In this document: in pieces, positions 18,256-29,055 of the stretch | Position numbering within the stretch: position 1 is the first letter of the stretch | Layout of the letters: every line of letters begins with the position of its first letter | Source: Aquabacterium parvum | Lineage (GTDB): Bacteria > Pseudomonadota > Gammaproteobacteria > Burkholderiales > Burkholderiaceae_C | DNA: 64,000 nucleotides | Reading direction: 5' to 3' | NCBI RefSeq assembly: GCF_001447195.1 | Contig: NZ_LFRI01000235.1 | Location: 38,071 to 102,070 of the forward strand | Position numbers and translations under genes: made by a program | Notes under the pieces: generated by a model | What the model was told of the DNA's origin: nothing | Seen by the model: the letters and a program-made list of their open reading frames with translations, nothing else | The model's database searches: none

Positions 18256-19056
18256 TCAGCGCGCGGAGCCGGCGACCTGCGTGTCGATGGCGATCGCGCG
18301 TTGGCTGGGCAGCCAGCCGAAGGTGATCACCTGGGTGATCGGGTGGGTGTATTGGACCTGGGTCCATGCGCCTTGGGTTGGCCCGATCCGGATTTTGTCG
18401 TTCTGCACCAGGTGCTTGCCCAGCGGGCATGCCTGGTCTGGCGCCGTGAAAAGGTGGGTGCGGCCTTCGGCCTCGATGCGGCCGACTCGCCATTGCGACA
18501 GGTCGGTTGGCTCGACTGGCTGCATGGGCTTGAGCGTGCAGCTGGCCTCGGCGCGTTGATCGCGAAGCGAGCCCGGCAGGCCCGCAGTGGGTGGGTGGCG
18601 CTCCATTTCGGCGAGGGCCAGGTTGATGTCGGTGGGCGATGCCTTGGCCAGCTGCGTGGGCGAGGTCATCGGGTCGCTGGTTTTGGGGCACGCGGCATCG
18701 AGTGATCCACCTGCCGGCAGCCAGCTGGTGTCGCTGCGCTGAACGCGCCATTGGCCTTTTTGACGCTGGAACTGGATCCGCTGCAACTGGAATCGGCCTC
18801 TGTCCAGCACGGGGCGGCCTTGTGCGTCAAGGGTCAGGGCGCACAGCTGCGCGACGGAATCGGTGGCCCAGGCTCGACGCACGGAGAGCTTGGTGCCCGG
18901 TGCAGATGGCGATGAGCTGGCCTGCCTGGCCAGGCTCACCAGCGTCACCCGCAGCGGCTCCATCGTCGCCAGTTCTCGGGCGTGTGCGCCAGCGCTGGTC
19001 GTGCCAAGCAGGCAGCTCAGGAGGGCGGCGGACAGGGGGCGGTCGAAGCGGGCCAT
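18256..19056 (-). CDS. Secreted protein of unknown function with C-terminal SH3-like module
   Basis: About 266 residues. The N terminus has a signal peptide (MARFDRPLSAALLSCLLGTT then AGAHA). The middle (VRRAWATDSVAQLCALTLDA, RIQFQRQKGQWRVQRSD) and the C-terminal 65 residues (HLFTAPDQACPLGKHLVQND followed by WTQVQYTHPITQVITFGWLP) resemble a bacterial SH3-type fold by pattern, which is my reading and not tested. Six cysteines suggest disulfides in the periplasm. An earlier ATG at 19092 is possible and would lengthen the signal peptide n-region. Convergent with parE. Confidence 0.7.
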   Translation of the reverse strand: MARFDRPLSAALLSCLLGTTSAGAHARELATMEPLRVTLVSLARQASSSPSAPGTKLSVRRAWATDSVAQLCALTLDAQGRPVLDRGRFQLQRIQFQRQKGQWRVQRSDTSWLPAGGSLDAACPKTSDPMTSPTQLAKASPTDINLALAEMERHPPTAGLPGSLRDQRAEASCTLKPMQPVEPTDLSQWRVGRIEAEGRTHLFTAPDQACPLGKHLVQNDKIRIGPTQGAWTQVQYTHPITQVITFGWLPSQRAIAIDTQVAGSAR

Positions 19057-19157
19057 GGTGGTTCGGCGCAGCGGGGGCTGCGCGTGGTTCATGTCCCGTC
19101 AAGGTAAGCCGGTTGACCTGGGCCAAAGGGCGGACAAAAGGGGTGTTGAGGCGGTAT

Positions 19158-19775
19158 TTAAGCGGGCATCCGGGGCAGGCGAACAGCCAGCTCGTGCATC
19201 AGGCTGGGATGCGTCACCTGCGCGTAAGGTGGCTTCGGCCATTGCCACCGCTGGGCTGGAAACAGCGCTCGCATCGCGTTGATGTCGCAGTGGTAGGGAG
19301 GGCCCTCGATCAGCCCTTGCTCGACCGCCTCAGGGCGTGGGCGTTGCATGAACATCGCCCACAGGGCCCCATCCGGTTGCAGCCAGCGGTGCAACTGGGC
19401 CGCATAGGTCGTCCAGTGGTCAGGGTGGATGGCGCACAGGCAGGTCTGCTCGTAGATGGCGTCGAAGGGGCGCTGCGGCGTGTGGGTGAGCACATCGGCC
19501 TGGACCACCTCGGCGCGCAGGCCCTGGTTCGCCAGCAGGGCCCGGGCGCGGGCCACGGCGGCCTCGGTGTAGTCCAGGCCGATCACCTCGAAGCCACGGC
19601 GCGCCAATTCGGCCACCTCCCAGCCACTGCCACAGCCCGGCACCGCGATGCGGCACGGCTGCAGCACACCGCTGTCCAGCCAGGCCAGCAGCCCAGGGCT
19701 GGGCCCACCCCGATCCCAGCGGGTTTCCTGTTTCTCGAATCGTTCTTGCCAGAAGGCTGGTGTGGGGCCGCTCAT
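19158..19775 (-). CDS. TPMT-family SAM-dependent methyltransferase
   Basis: A 205-residue class I methyltransferase. It opens TPAFWQERFEKQETRWDRG, typical of the thiopurine S-methyltransferase-like family (also includes tellurite/selenium and halide methyltransferases). The SAM motif is IAVPGCGSGWEVAELA near residues 43-58, followed by VIGLDYTEAAVARARALL and acidic Asp at the SAM ribose position. The natural substrate cannot be read from sequence. The gene sits downstream of a lipoprotein gene on the same strand (34 bp gap). Confidence 0.88.
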   Translation of the reverse strand: MSGPTPAFWQERFEKQETRWDRGGPSPGLLAWLDSGVLQPCRIAVPGCGSGWEVAELARRGFEVIGLDYTEAAVARARALLANQGLRAEVVQADVLTHTPQRPFDAIYEQTCLCAIHPDHWTTYAAQLHRWLQPDGALWAMFMQRPRPEAVEQGLIEGPPYHCDINAMRALFPAQRWQWPKPPYAQVTHPSLMHELAVRLPRMPA

Positions 19776-19809
19776 GGTCCTGTCCTGTTGCTCTTGCTGT
19801 TGCCCTATG

Positions 19810-20562
19810 TCAGCGCAGCCAAAGGCTGATGCGTGGCTGGCAGTCCAGGCTCAGGGCCGGGTCAACGGCTTCTTGACAGGCCGGCAGGCCTGGCTTGGTG
19901 CCGACGGGGCGCAGCTTGTCCTGCCAGCCGGCGCTGGTCATCAGTTCATTGGCACGCACGTTGAACAGGGTGGTTTGTGGCCCGGATTGCCAGCGGCCAG
20001 TCGATTTCAGCAGCTCGCCCTGGCTGACCACCTGCACGCTCACCTCAACGCCGGACATGCCCTCGATGGCCTCCAACACCTTTTTCATGGCGGGTGCGTC
20101 TTGCTGGGTGAGTCGCCCCAGGCTCGCCACGAAGGGGTCATTGAGAACGTCCACCCGCAGGGGCTGCCCGGCCTGGCGGTTCAACTCGAAACGGTAGCTC
20201 AGGCTGTCCGGCATGGGGCGCTGGCCAAAGCGCCAGACCAGTCCCTGGAAGTCCGGCACCGCGTAGGTGACCTGGGCCACATGGAGGCGGCCCTCCTTGG
20301 GCAGCACCTCGCCGGACACCGCGACGCCCGGGGCCATGTTCATGGCCCGCTCTGCCAAGCGCGAGGGGTTCAGGTAGGCGGCCAGCGGGCTGGCGCCTGG
20401 CGGCAGCCACGCGGCGTCGTCGCGGACGCGGTAGGTTTCCGTGACCTGACCGCTGCCGTCCGCTTGGATCTCGAAGCGCACGTCGACCTGAATGCAGGCG
20501 CTCAGCCAGCACAACACGGGCAAGCAGACCAGCCATCGCAGTGAACGCATCCATCGGTGCAT
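19810..20562 (-). CDS. Putative lipoprotein, uncharacterised
   Basis: A 250-residue protein with a lipoprotein signal peptide: MRSLRWLVCLPVLCWLSAC, lipobox LSAC with Cys23 as the acylated residue and Ile at +2, which suggests outer-membrane sorting. The mature part is beta-rich (IQVDVRFEIQADGSGQVTET), a pattern seen in several periplasmic lipoprotein families. I recognise no specific family. An alternative start is the second methionine (20550). Confidence 0.75.
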   Translation of the reverse strand: MHRWMRSLRWLVCLPVLCWLSACIQVDVRFEIQADGSGQVTETYRVRDDAAWLPPGASPLAAYLNPSRLAERAMNMAPGVAVSGEVLPKEGRLHVAQVTYAVPDFQGLVWRFGQRPMPDSLSYRFELNRQAGQPLRVDVLNDPFVASLGRLTQQDAPAMKKVLEAIEGMSGVEVSVQVVSQGELLKSTGRWQSGPQTTLFNVRANELMTSAGWQDKLRPVGTKPGLPACQEAVDPALSLDCQPRISLWLR

Positions 20563-20570
20563 GGGATGTC

Positions 20571-20591
20571 CAGGGCAGTGAATCTGCCCTG
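20571..20591. repeat. Perfect 8-bp inverted repeat upstream of the lipoprotein gene
   Basis: CAGGGCAG (20571-20578) and CTGCCCTG (20584-20591) with loop TGAAT. It begins 8 bases from the lipoprotein start codon, so in RNA it would form a hairpin in the 5' leader or at the 3' end of the photolyase operon transcript; there is no T tract. It could equally be an operator. Confidence 0.5.
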
Positions 20592-20623
20592 AGGTTACGA
20601 CATCCGAGAGGTCGATTCGGCCT

Positions 20624-22162
20624 TCAAAGCTGCTCGATGTTTTCCCTCAGTCGAATGGCTTGCTGGGAGATCGCATGCCTGGCCTCGGGGGTCATGCGGT
20701 CAAGCTGGCGGTAAACCATGCCAATGCGGGCGTTGCGGCGCAGCCTGTCTTCGTGGCGGAGGTGGAAGTCCCAGTACAGCGCGTTGAACGGGCAGGCCTG
20801 CTCGCCCAATCGCTCCTTGCGTTGGTAGGGGCAATGGCGGCAGTGGTCGCCCATCCGATCCAGGTAGGCAGCGCTGGACACATAAGGCTTGGTGGCCAGC
20901 AGCCCCCCGTCGGCGAACTGGCTCATGCCCAGGGTGTTGGGCAGCTCCACCCACTCGAAGGCGTCGATGTAGACGCCCAGGTACCAGTGGTGCAGGGCCT
21001 TCGGGTCCAGGCCGGCGAGCAGGGCGAAGTTGCCGATCACCATCAGGCGCTGGATGTGGTGCGCGTGGGCATCCTGCAGCGACTGGCCGATGGCGCGCGA
21101 CATGCAGGCCATGCGTGTCTGGCCCGTCCAGAACCACTTTGGCAGCGGCAGGTCGTGGCCGAAATGGTTGCGCTCGTCGTAGCCGGGCATGTGGGCCCAG
21201 TAGACGCCGCGAACGTACTCGCGCCAGCCCAGGATCTGCCGGATGAAGCCCTCGGCCGCGGCCAGGGGCGCGTGGCCGTTTCGCCAGGCTTGCTCGGCCG
21301 CGTCGATCACCTCCCGTGGGTGGAGCATCTTGACGTTGAGCGCAAACGACAGCAGCGAGTGAAAGAGCCGGTTGGCCCGTTGGCTGAGTGCGTCCTGGAA
21401 GTCGCCGAAATGGGGCAGGGCGTGTTTGACGAAGGCGTGCAGGTGCGCACGCGCCTCGTCTGCGCTCACTGGCCAGGGCAGTCGATCGGCCTGCGGCTGG
21501 CCAAAGGTGGTCACGCCCGCGTCCACGATGGCCTGCCAAAGCGCCTGGTGGTCGTGCGGCGCGCGCCAGTCAGGGGGCTCGGGCGGCTGACCTGGCCAGG
21601 CTTTGCGGTTATCGGCGTCGAAGTTCCATTGCCCGCCTTCGGGTTGACGATCTGGCGACATCAGCACCCCATGGCGACGGCGCATGTGCCGATAAAAGTG
21701 CTCCATCAGCCACTGCTTGCGGCCGGCGAACAGCTCGGCGGCTTCGTCTCGTGCGGTCAGGAAGTGCGCTGTGTCGGCCATCTCCACCGTCAGGCCTTGC
21801 GCCCGCTTGGCCTGAGCCCAGCGAGCCAGCTCCTCATCCAGGCGCCATTCGTCCGGGGCCTGGTAGGCCACGCGGTCTGCCTGGTGGTGGGCGATCAGCG
21901 CGTCCAGGTTGGCCGCGATCGCCTGCCGGTTGCTCGGGTGGTCGATGGCGATGTATCGCACCCGGTGTCCCTGCGCCCGCAGGTGTTCGGCGAAGTCCCG
22001 CATCGCAGCGAAGATGGCCAGCACCTTCTGGGCGTGGTGCAGCACGTAGGAGGTCTCCTGCTTGACCTCCATGAGGACATGGACGACGTCCTCATCGACC
22101 TGCCGGTACCAGCTGTGGTCGGGGTTGAGTTGATCGCCCAGGATCAGGCGCAGCGTCGTCAT
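20624..22162 (-). CDS. Iron-sulfur (6-4) photolyase / FeS-BCP cryptochrome (PhrB type)
   Basis: A 512-residue cryptochrome/photolyase of the iron-sulfur bacterial group (formerly DUF523-like/cryptochrome-related). It starts [18 protein letters not shown], the signature of the group. Four cysteines, C353 (MACMSRAIGQ), C441 and C444 (DHCRHCPYQ) and C457 (QACPFN), match the spacing of the four [4Fe-4S] ligands in Agrobacterium PhrB, shifted by three residues throughout. The known members repair (6-4) photoproducts using FAD, an unusual lumazine antenna and the cluster. The start overlaps the stop of the DASH gene by 4 bp, so the two are translationally coupled. Confidence 0.93.
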   Translation of the reverse strand: MTTLRLILGDQLNPDHSWYRQVDEDVVHVLMEVKQETSYVLHHAQKVLAIFAAMRDFAEHLRAQGHRVRYIAIDHPSNRQAIAANLDALIAHHQADRVAYQAPDEWRLDEELARWAQAKRAQGLTVEMADTAHFLTARDEAAELFAGRKQWLMEHFYRHMRRRHGVLMSPDRQPEGGQWNFDADNRKAWPGQPPEPPDWRAPHDHQALWQAIVDAGVTTFGQPQADRLPWPVSADEARAHLHAFVKHALPHFGDFQDALSQRANRLFHSLLSFALNVKMLHPREVIDAAEQAWRNGHAPLAAAEGFIRQILGWREYVRGVYWAHMPGYDERNHFGHDLPLPKWFWTGQTRMACMSRAIGQSLQDAHAHHIQRLMVIGNFALLAGLDPKALHHWYLGVYIDAFEWVELPNTLGMSQFADGGLLATKPYVSSAAYLDRMGDHCRHCPYQRKERLGEQACPFNALYWDFHLRHEDRLRRNARIGMVYRQLDRMTPEARHAISQQAIRLRENIEQL

Positions 22163-23490
22163 GCCTGGCTCCACATGCGGCGGTAAGCCCCATCGGGGTC
22201 GTGCTCGCGGGCTTGTTTGTCGGCATCGAAGCGCCGACCGCCGCGAGGGTCGGTGCCGCGCCCGGCGATGTAGGCCCAGTTGCCCTGGTTGCTGAAAACG
22301 TCGAAGTCGATCAGCCGGGACTCGAACCAGGCGGCGCCGGCGCGCCAATCGCAACGCATCTCGTGGATGAGGTGGCTGGCCACGATCTGCCTCATGCGGT
22401 TGGACAGCCAGCCCGTGGCCTTGAGCTCCCGCATGCCGGCGTCAACCAGGGCGTGGCCGGTCTGCCCCAGGCACCAGCGCTCGAAGGCGGCAGGGTCGTG
22501 AGTGGGCGCAGGCAGCTGGCCAAGGCCCCTGCCGTGGTAAAGCCGCCGGCCATGCTTGAAGTGGAGCAGCCGGAAGTGCTCGCGCCACAGCAGCTCGAAG
22601 CTGACCCAGCCGCTGCTGTCGCTGGCGCCGTGCTCGGCCTCCCAGGCTTGCAAGGCGTGCTGAGCCTGCCGCGCCGAGATCGCGCCCCAGGCCAGCCAGG
22701 GCGCGAGCTTGGTGGAGAACGCCGTGCCATGCAGGCCGTTGCGGGTGGCCTTGTAGTGGTGCGGCAGCCCTTGTGCCAGGTAGCGCGCCCAGTGGGCTCG
22801 GGCCGCTTGCTCGCCGATGTGCCAGGCCGACTCGGTCAGGGGGAACGAAGACCTGGGGTCGGCATGCACGTGCGAGGACGCATCGAGCAGGGCTGGGGGC
22901 CAAGGGTGGGCTTGGGCCTGCAGCGCAGGATCGGTCAGTGGCCGCGGCCATTCGGTGGGGCCGGGCTGGGGCGCCTCGGCCTGCAGGCCAGACCGCTGCA
23001 CCGCCTGTCGAAAGGCCGTGAACACATCGGGTGTCTGCTCAGGTCTGAAGGGCAAGTCACCCAGCTCGAACAAGCCGCCCTGGTGGCGGGTTTGCCAACG
23101 CCAGCCACCCCGCTGTGCCGCTTGAGCCAGCGCCTCCTCGACAGCGGTTTCCTCTGGTGCTGGCAGCTGCTCACTCCAGACTTCGCCCGCGCCGGTGCGC
23201 GACACCAGCTGCGTGATGGCCTGTGTCGGTTCACCCTGCAGCACCAGCAGGCCGTGCCCTTGGGCGCGCAGGCCTTCAGAGAGTTGGCTGAGCGCTTGAT
23301 GCAACGCCAGCAAGCGGTGTGGGCCCATGCGCTGAGCCACCCACCGGGTCGCCTGGGTTTGCGCCGGGTCCCAGACGAAAACGGCCAACCAAGGCGCGCC
23401 CTGCGCCAACGCCGATGCGCAAGAGGCTCGCAGCACCGGGTGATCCGACAACCTCAGGTCCTGGCGAAACCAGTGGATCACGGGCTTCAT
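22159..23490 (-). CDS. DASH-family cryptochrome / single-strand DNA photolyase
   Basis: A 443-residue photolyase-fold protein starting [20 protein letters not shown]. Patterns of the DASH group: [12 protein letters not shown] near residue 150, and the C-terminal [19 protein letters not shown] followed by [23 protein letters not shown] proteins bind FAD and MTHF and act mainly on single-stranded DNA or loop regions. The start overlaps the DUF2256 stop by 3 bp, and the end overlaps the FeS photolyase start by 4 bp; all are in one operon. I chose ATG 23490 since the frame upstream is the DUF2256 gene in another frame. Confidence 0.9.
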   Translation of the reverse strand: MKPVIHWFRQDLRLSDHPVLRASCASALAQGAPWLAVFVWDPAQTQATRWVAQRMGPHRLLALHQALSQLSEGLRAQGHGLLVLQGEPTQAITQLVSRTGAGEVWSEQLPAPEETAVEEALAQAAQRGGWRWQTRHQGGLFELGDLPFRPEQTPDVFTAFRQAVQRSGLQAEAPQPGPTEWPRPLTDPALQAQAHPWPPALLDASSHVHADPRSSFPLTESAWHIGEQAARAHWARYLAQGLPHHYKATRNGLHGTAFSTKLAPWLAWGAISARQAQHALQAWEAEHGASDSSGWVSFELLWREHFRLLHFKHGRRLYHGRGLGQLPAPTHDPAAFERWCLGQTGHALVDAGMRELKATGWLSNRMRQIVASHLIHEMRCDWRAGAAWFESRLIDFDVFSNQGNWAYIAGRGTDPRGGRRFDADKQAREHDPDGAYRRMWSQA

Positions 23491-23660
23491 GGGTTCCCCC
23501 GGGACGATGCAGGTTGCCCTGGTCCCTGGCCCCGGCAACGGTCCGAGCAGTAGCGCACCTTGTCCCAGTCGCGCTCCCATTTCTTGCGCCAGGCAAACGG
23601 GCGTTGGCAGCAGGCGCAGACCTTGGTGGGCAGCTCCGACTTCTTTTTCATGCGCGGCAT
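23487..23660 (-). CDS. DUF2256 small zinc-ribbon protein
   Basis: A 57-residue gene found by direct translation: it begins [20 protein letters not shown], then [20 protein letters not shown], and CR. The two Cys pairs (C15 and C18, C38 and C42) with the basic W-R-K-K-W core match DUF2256, a family of tiny presumed zinc-binding proteins that I know often lie beside photolyase/cryptochrome genes. Its ATG follows the stop of the upstream photolyase with no gap (TGA-ATG) and its stop overlaps the DASH start. Its biochemical role is unknown; tight packing between two photolyases suggests a role with them. Confidence 0.85.
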   Translation of the reverse strand: MPRMKKKSELPTKVCACCQRPFAWRKKWERDWDKVRYCSDRCRGQGPGQPASSRGNP

Positions 23661-25289
23661 TCAGAACCCCAGGGACAGTTGATCTTCGTTGGATGGGGTG
23701 CCGTGCCGCGCCTGCCGAGGCTTGCGGGCGCGTTGCGCTGGGTCGCCTCGGTGGGTGCGCGAGGCATGGCGTTGCGCGATGGCCTGCTTGGCCGCACGCA
23801 CGTCGGGGTCGGCACGGCGCGCGTGCAGCCTGGCCTTGGCGCTGCGCAAGGCCTCGTCCAGGTCCACCAGCGGCAAGGGGATGTCGGCTTGCTCGTCGGC
23901 GCCCACGCGCAGGCCACAGCGCGCCTGCACGTCAGCGGGCATGCGCCAGGGCTCGAACAACCAGGTGTCGGGCACGCGTCGCATGTCGGGCAGCCAGCGG
24001 CGCACGAACACGCCGCGGGGGTCATGGTCGCGGGCTTGCTTGATCGGGTTGTAGACGCGGGTGGTGTTGATGCCCGTGGTGCCAGCCTGCATCTGGCTCC
24101 AGTGGATGCCGGGCTCGTAGTCGACGAACTGCCGCGCCAGCCACTCGCCCACGGCCCGACAGTGCAACCACAGTGGGTAGCTGGCCACCGACACCAGCAT
24201 GGCGCGCATGCGGAAGTTGATCCAGCCGGTTTCGCGCAGCATGGCCACGCAGGCGTCCACCAGGGGCCAGCCCGTGCGCCCGGCCTGGAGGGCCGCGAAC
24301 CGTTCGGCGCTGAATTCGCTCTCTCGCAAGCCGTCGTAGCCTCGGTGCACGTTGCGCCACTCGATTTCGGGCTCGCTTTCCAGCTTCTGGATGAAATGGC
24401 AGTGCCAGTGCAGGCGGCTGATGAAGGCGTGCAGGCCAGCTTGCTGTCGTGCTGCCCGGGCCTGCTCGTCGGGCGGTGCCGAGCTGGCTGGTTCGGCGAG
24501 TTCCGCCAGTCGGTGGTGGGTGGCTTGCACGACCTCGCGCAGGCTCACGCAACCCAACGCCAGGTAGGGCGACAGGCGCGAGCAAGCGGTGGGAGCAGAC
24601 AAGGGCGACGAAATGCCGCCTCGGTATCGGGCGCAGCGGTCGTGCAGGAAGTCGTCCAGCACCTCCAGGGCGCGCTGCCGTCCCCCCCGCTGCCGGCGCG
24701 GTGCGTCGGCTTCCGCGAAGGTGGGCAGGTCCGGGAGTGCCCAGGGTGGCCGAGGCGCGTGGCCGGGCTGGTGTGGCGAGACTTCGCTGCGCAGGGCGTT
24801 CGCCCGGGGTGGCGCGGGCCAGGTGGGGCCGCGCATGAAAGCGTCCCATGCCAGGTGCCAGGTGTCGCGGCTGCGCAGGCGGCGCACCACGCCGAACTGG
24901 GGCCACTCCTCGAACGCGATGCCCCGATCCCGGCACCACGCTGCCACGGCCAGGTCACGCTGGTAGGTCAGGGCGTTGCCGGTTTCCTCGTGCGCCAGCA
25001 GGGCGTCGAATGGTGTTTCGGCGTGCAGGCGGGCCAACGCCTCGCAGGCCTCGCCACGCACCACCTCGAGTCGGCCACCGTGCGCCTGCACCTGGGCATG
25101 CAGGTCGGCCAGGCATTCCATGACAAAACCGAGCTGGCGCGCCGAAGCGTCGGGCTGGCCCCACACCGAAGGCTCGACGATGTAGACGCCTCGCCAGGGC
25201 TGCTGCGGTGCGCGCAAGATCGCCGCGTGGACGGCGGCGTGGTCGTGCACGCGCAGGTCGCGCTTGAACCAGACAAGGGGAGTGGCCAT
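23661..25289 (-). CDS. Cryptochrome/deoxyribodipyrimidine photo-lyase family protein
   Basis: A 542-residue protein starting MATPLVWFKRDLRVHDHAAV, first gene of the photolyase operon. The FAD-binding part has GGISSPLSAPTACSRLSPYL, TGWPLVDACVAMLRETGWIN with FRMRAMLVSVASYPL, and the unusual GIHWSQMQAGTTGINTTRVY then NPIKQARDHDP. This last segment differs from class I CPD photolyases (usually GDFAAGNGGWQW...-like) and is like a cyanobacterial/plant-type subgroup that I cannot name with certainty. Two basic-rich C-terminal stretches follow the photolyase core. I chose ATG 25289 because the longer frame overlaps the region upstream of parC and has no similarity. Class and substrate are uncertain. 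Confidence 0.85.
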   Translation of the reverse strand: MATPLVWFKRDLRVHDHAAVHAAILRAPQQPWRGVYIVEPSVWGQPDASARQLGFVMECLADLHAQVQAHGGRLEVVRGEACEALARLHAETPFDALLAHEETGNALTYQRDLAVAAWCRDRGIAFEEWPQFGVVRRLRSRDTWHLAWDAFMRGPTWPAPPRANALRSEVSPHQPGHAPRPPWALPDLPTFAEADAPRRQRGGRQRALEVLDDFLHDRCARYRGGISSPLSAPTACSRLSPYLALGCVSLREVVQATHHRLAELAEPASSAPPDEQARAARQQAGLHAFISRLHWHCHFIQKLESEPEIEWRNVHRGYDGLRESEFSAERFAALQAGRTGWPLVDACVAMLRETGWINFRMRAMLVSVASYPLWLHCRAVGEWLARQFVDYEPGIHWSQMQAGTTGINTTRVYNPIKQARDHDPRGVFVRRWLPDMRRVPDTWLFEPWRMPADVQARCGLRVGADEQADIPLPLVDLDEALRSAKARLHARRADPDVRAAKQAIAQRHASRTHRGDPAQRARKPRQARHGTPSNEDQLSLGF

Positions 25290-25470
25290 GGTGTCGAGTA
25301 TCGGCAGGCGAGTCGGGTTCGACGCGGATTTGCCGCGCAAAAGCGGCGTCATGCTGAGGTCAGTGTGGTCCGTTGGGCGGTGAGCGGGCCCGCAGTGCCT
25401 TGCCGCTAAACTCCCGGCGCATGGTTGCCCGCCCCAGCGGCTGGCCCACGAGAGACACGATTGCCCACCG

Positions 25471-27798
<2,328 letters not shown>

Positions 27799-27922
27799 TT
27801 GGTCCCGACGCCGTCCGAGCGCCCCTCCCTTGACTGGGTGGGTGTGCTGCTCGGTCGGCAGGATGCAGGGTTTTCCTCGGGTACGCTCTGCCCCGTCGAA
27901 TCACCCAAACCAGGAGAAAGCC

Positions 27923-28921
27923 ATGTCTCGTTCGCCGCTGCGTCCTTCCCGTGCCATCCACCTTGCTGCCATCTTGAGCACGCTGGTGGTTTCGGCCCAA
28001 GCAGGCACCGTGGAGACGCCGGGTGGCTCGGTCACCTTCGCCTGGGGCCTGGATGCCGAAGAGATCAAAACCGGCACCTTCCAGTACGTTTACCCCGGCG
28101 ACGATGCATTGCCGCTGAGCACGGGTGGGCAACGCACCGCCACAGCCGGATCGGTTTCGGCCAGCGTCAACGCCTGGGTCGACCCGTACAGCGGCACCTT
28201 CAAGGCCCAGACCACCGCCACCACCGGTGACGCAGGCCGGCCCACCAGCATCGCCCAGTCCTACGCCCGCCTTGACCTGAGCGACACCGTGCGCATCAGC
28301 GGCCCGGGCGCCACGACCACCGTGACCTTCCGCATGAGCTACGACAGCCAGTTCAGCGGCCTGGCGCTGTCGTCTTTCGAGCGCGTGGGGCTCTCGCACT
28401 TCCTGCAAGCCGATTCCTCGCGTTACGCCACCCTGAGCTACCGCACGCCCAACCCCGCTTACGACCCCGAGGCCACCTGCACGGGCGAAGGCGAGATGAC
28501 CGAATGCGGCGTCGAGACCATCGAGTACTTCACCACGTACGAGAGCGCCTCCAAGGGCCTCTTCCGCGAGTGGGCCCTGGGTGGCCCCGATGGCGTGTAC
28601 GGCAACGGCGAGGTCAACAACGGCCGCTACACCGGTGAGGTGCTGTTGAGCCTGGTTGTGCCCACCGGCGTTGACCTCACGCTGGAATACACCGTGCACC
28701 AGAACGCCCGGTGCTTCCACCTCTCCAACTGCGACGTGGGTGTCAACGCCATGTTCTCCGATCACATCGGCCTGGAGCTGGCAGACGGCTACACCTTCAC
28801 CTCGGCCTCGGGCTTCCGTTACGAAGGCCTGGCGCCCGCCGTGCCTGAGCCCGAAACCCTGGCGCTGATGTTGGCGGGCCTGACTGGACTGGGCCTGGCC
28901 CGACGCCGCAGCCAAGGCTGA
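27923..28921 (+). CDS. PEP-CTERM sorting domain-containing protein
   Basis: A 332-residue exported protein. The N-terminal signal peptide is MSRSPLRPSRAIHLAAILST followed by LVVSAQAG. The C-terminal 26 residues (307-332) are a PEP-CTERM signal: VPEPETLALMLAGLTGLGLA, then RRRSQG. Such proteins are processed by an exosortase (XrtA/EpsH type) and are linked to exopolysaccharide clusters, neither of which is in this window. The body is beta-rich and has four cysteines. AGGAG precedes the ATG at 27923; a longer open frame begins in parC and is not used. Confidence 0.87.
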   Translation: MSRSPLRPSRAIHLAAILSTLVVSAQAGTVETPGGSVTFAWGLDAEEIKTGTFQYVYPGDDALPLSTGGQRTATAGSVSASVNAWVDPYSGTFKAQTTATTGDAGRPTSIAQSYARLDLSDTVRISGPGATTTVTFRMSYDSQFSGLALSSFERVGLSHFLQADSSRYATLSYRTPNPAYDPEATCTGEGEMTECGVETIEYFTTYESASKGLFREWALGGPDGVYGNGEVNNGRYTGEVLLSLVVPTGVDLTLEYTVHQNARCFHLSNCDVGVNAMFSDHIGLELADGYTFTSASGFRYEGLAPAVPEPETLALMLAGLTGLGLARRRSQG

Positions 28922-29055
28922 GCCTGGCTCGCGCGCCCCAACCGTGTGCGGTTTGCATTCGGTGAAATGAGCTTCAGAACGCGAGTCGCCATCCGAAAAA
29001 CCGACGATGTCGGTGAATCGGATGCGGCCGCGCTGCGTCCAAACAAGGGCGCAGC

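Noticed and set aside
27832..27837. TTGACT upstream of the PEP-CTERM gene as a -35 element
   Set aside because: No acceptable -10 at 16-18 bases downstream; GC-rich spacer.
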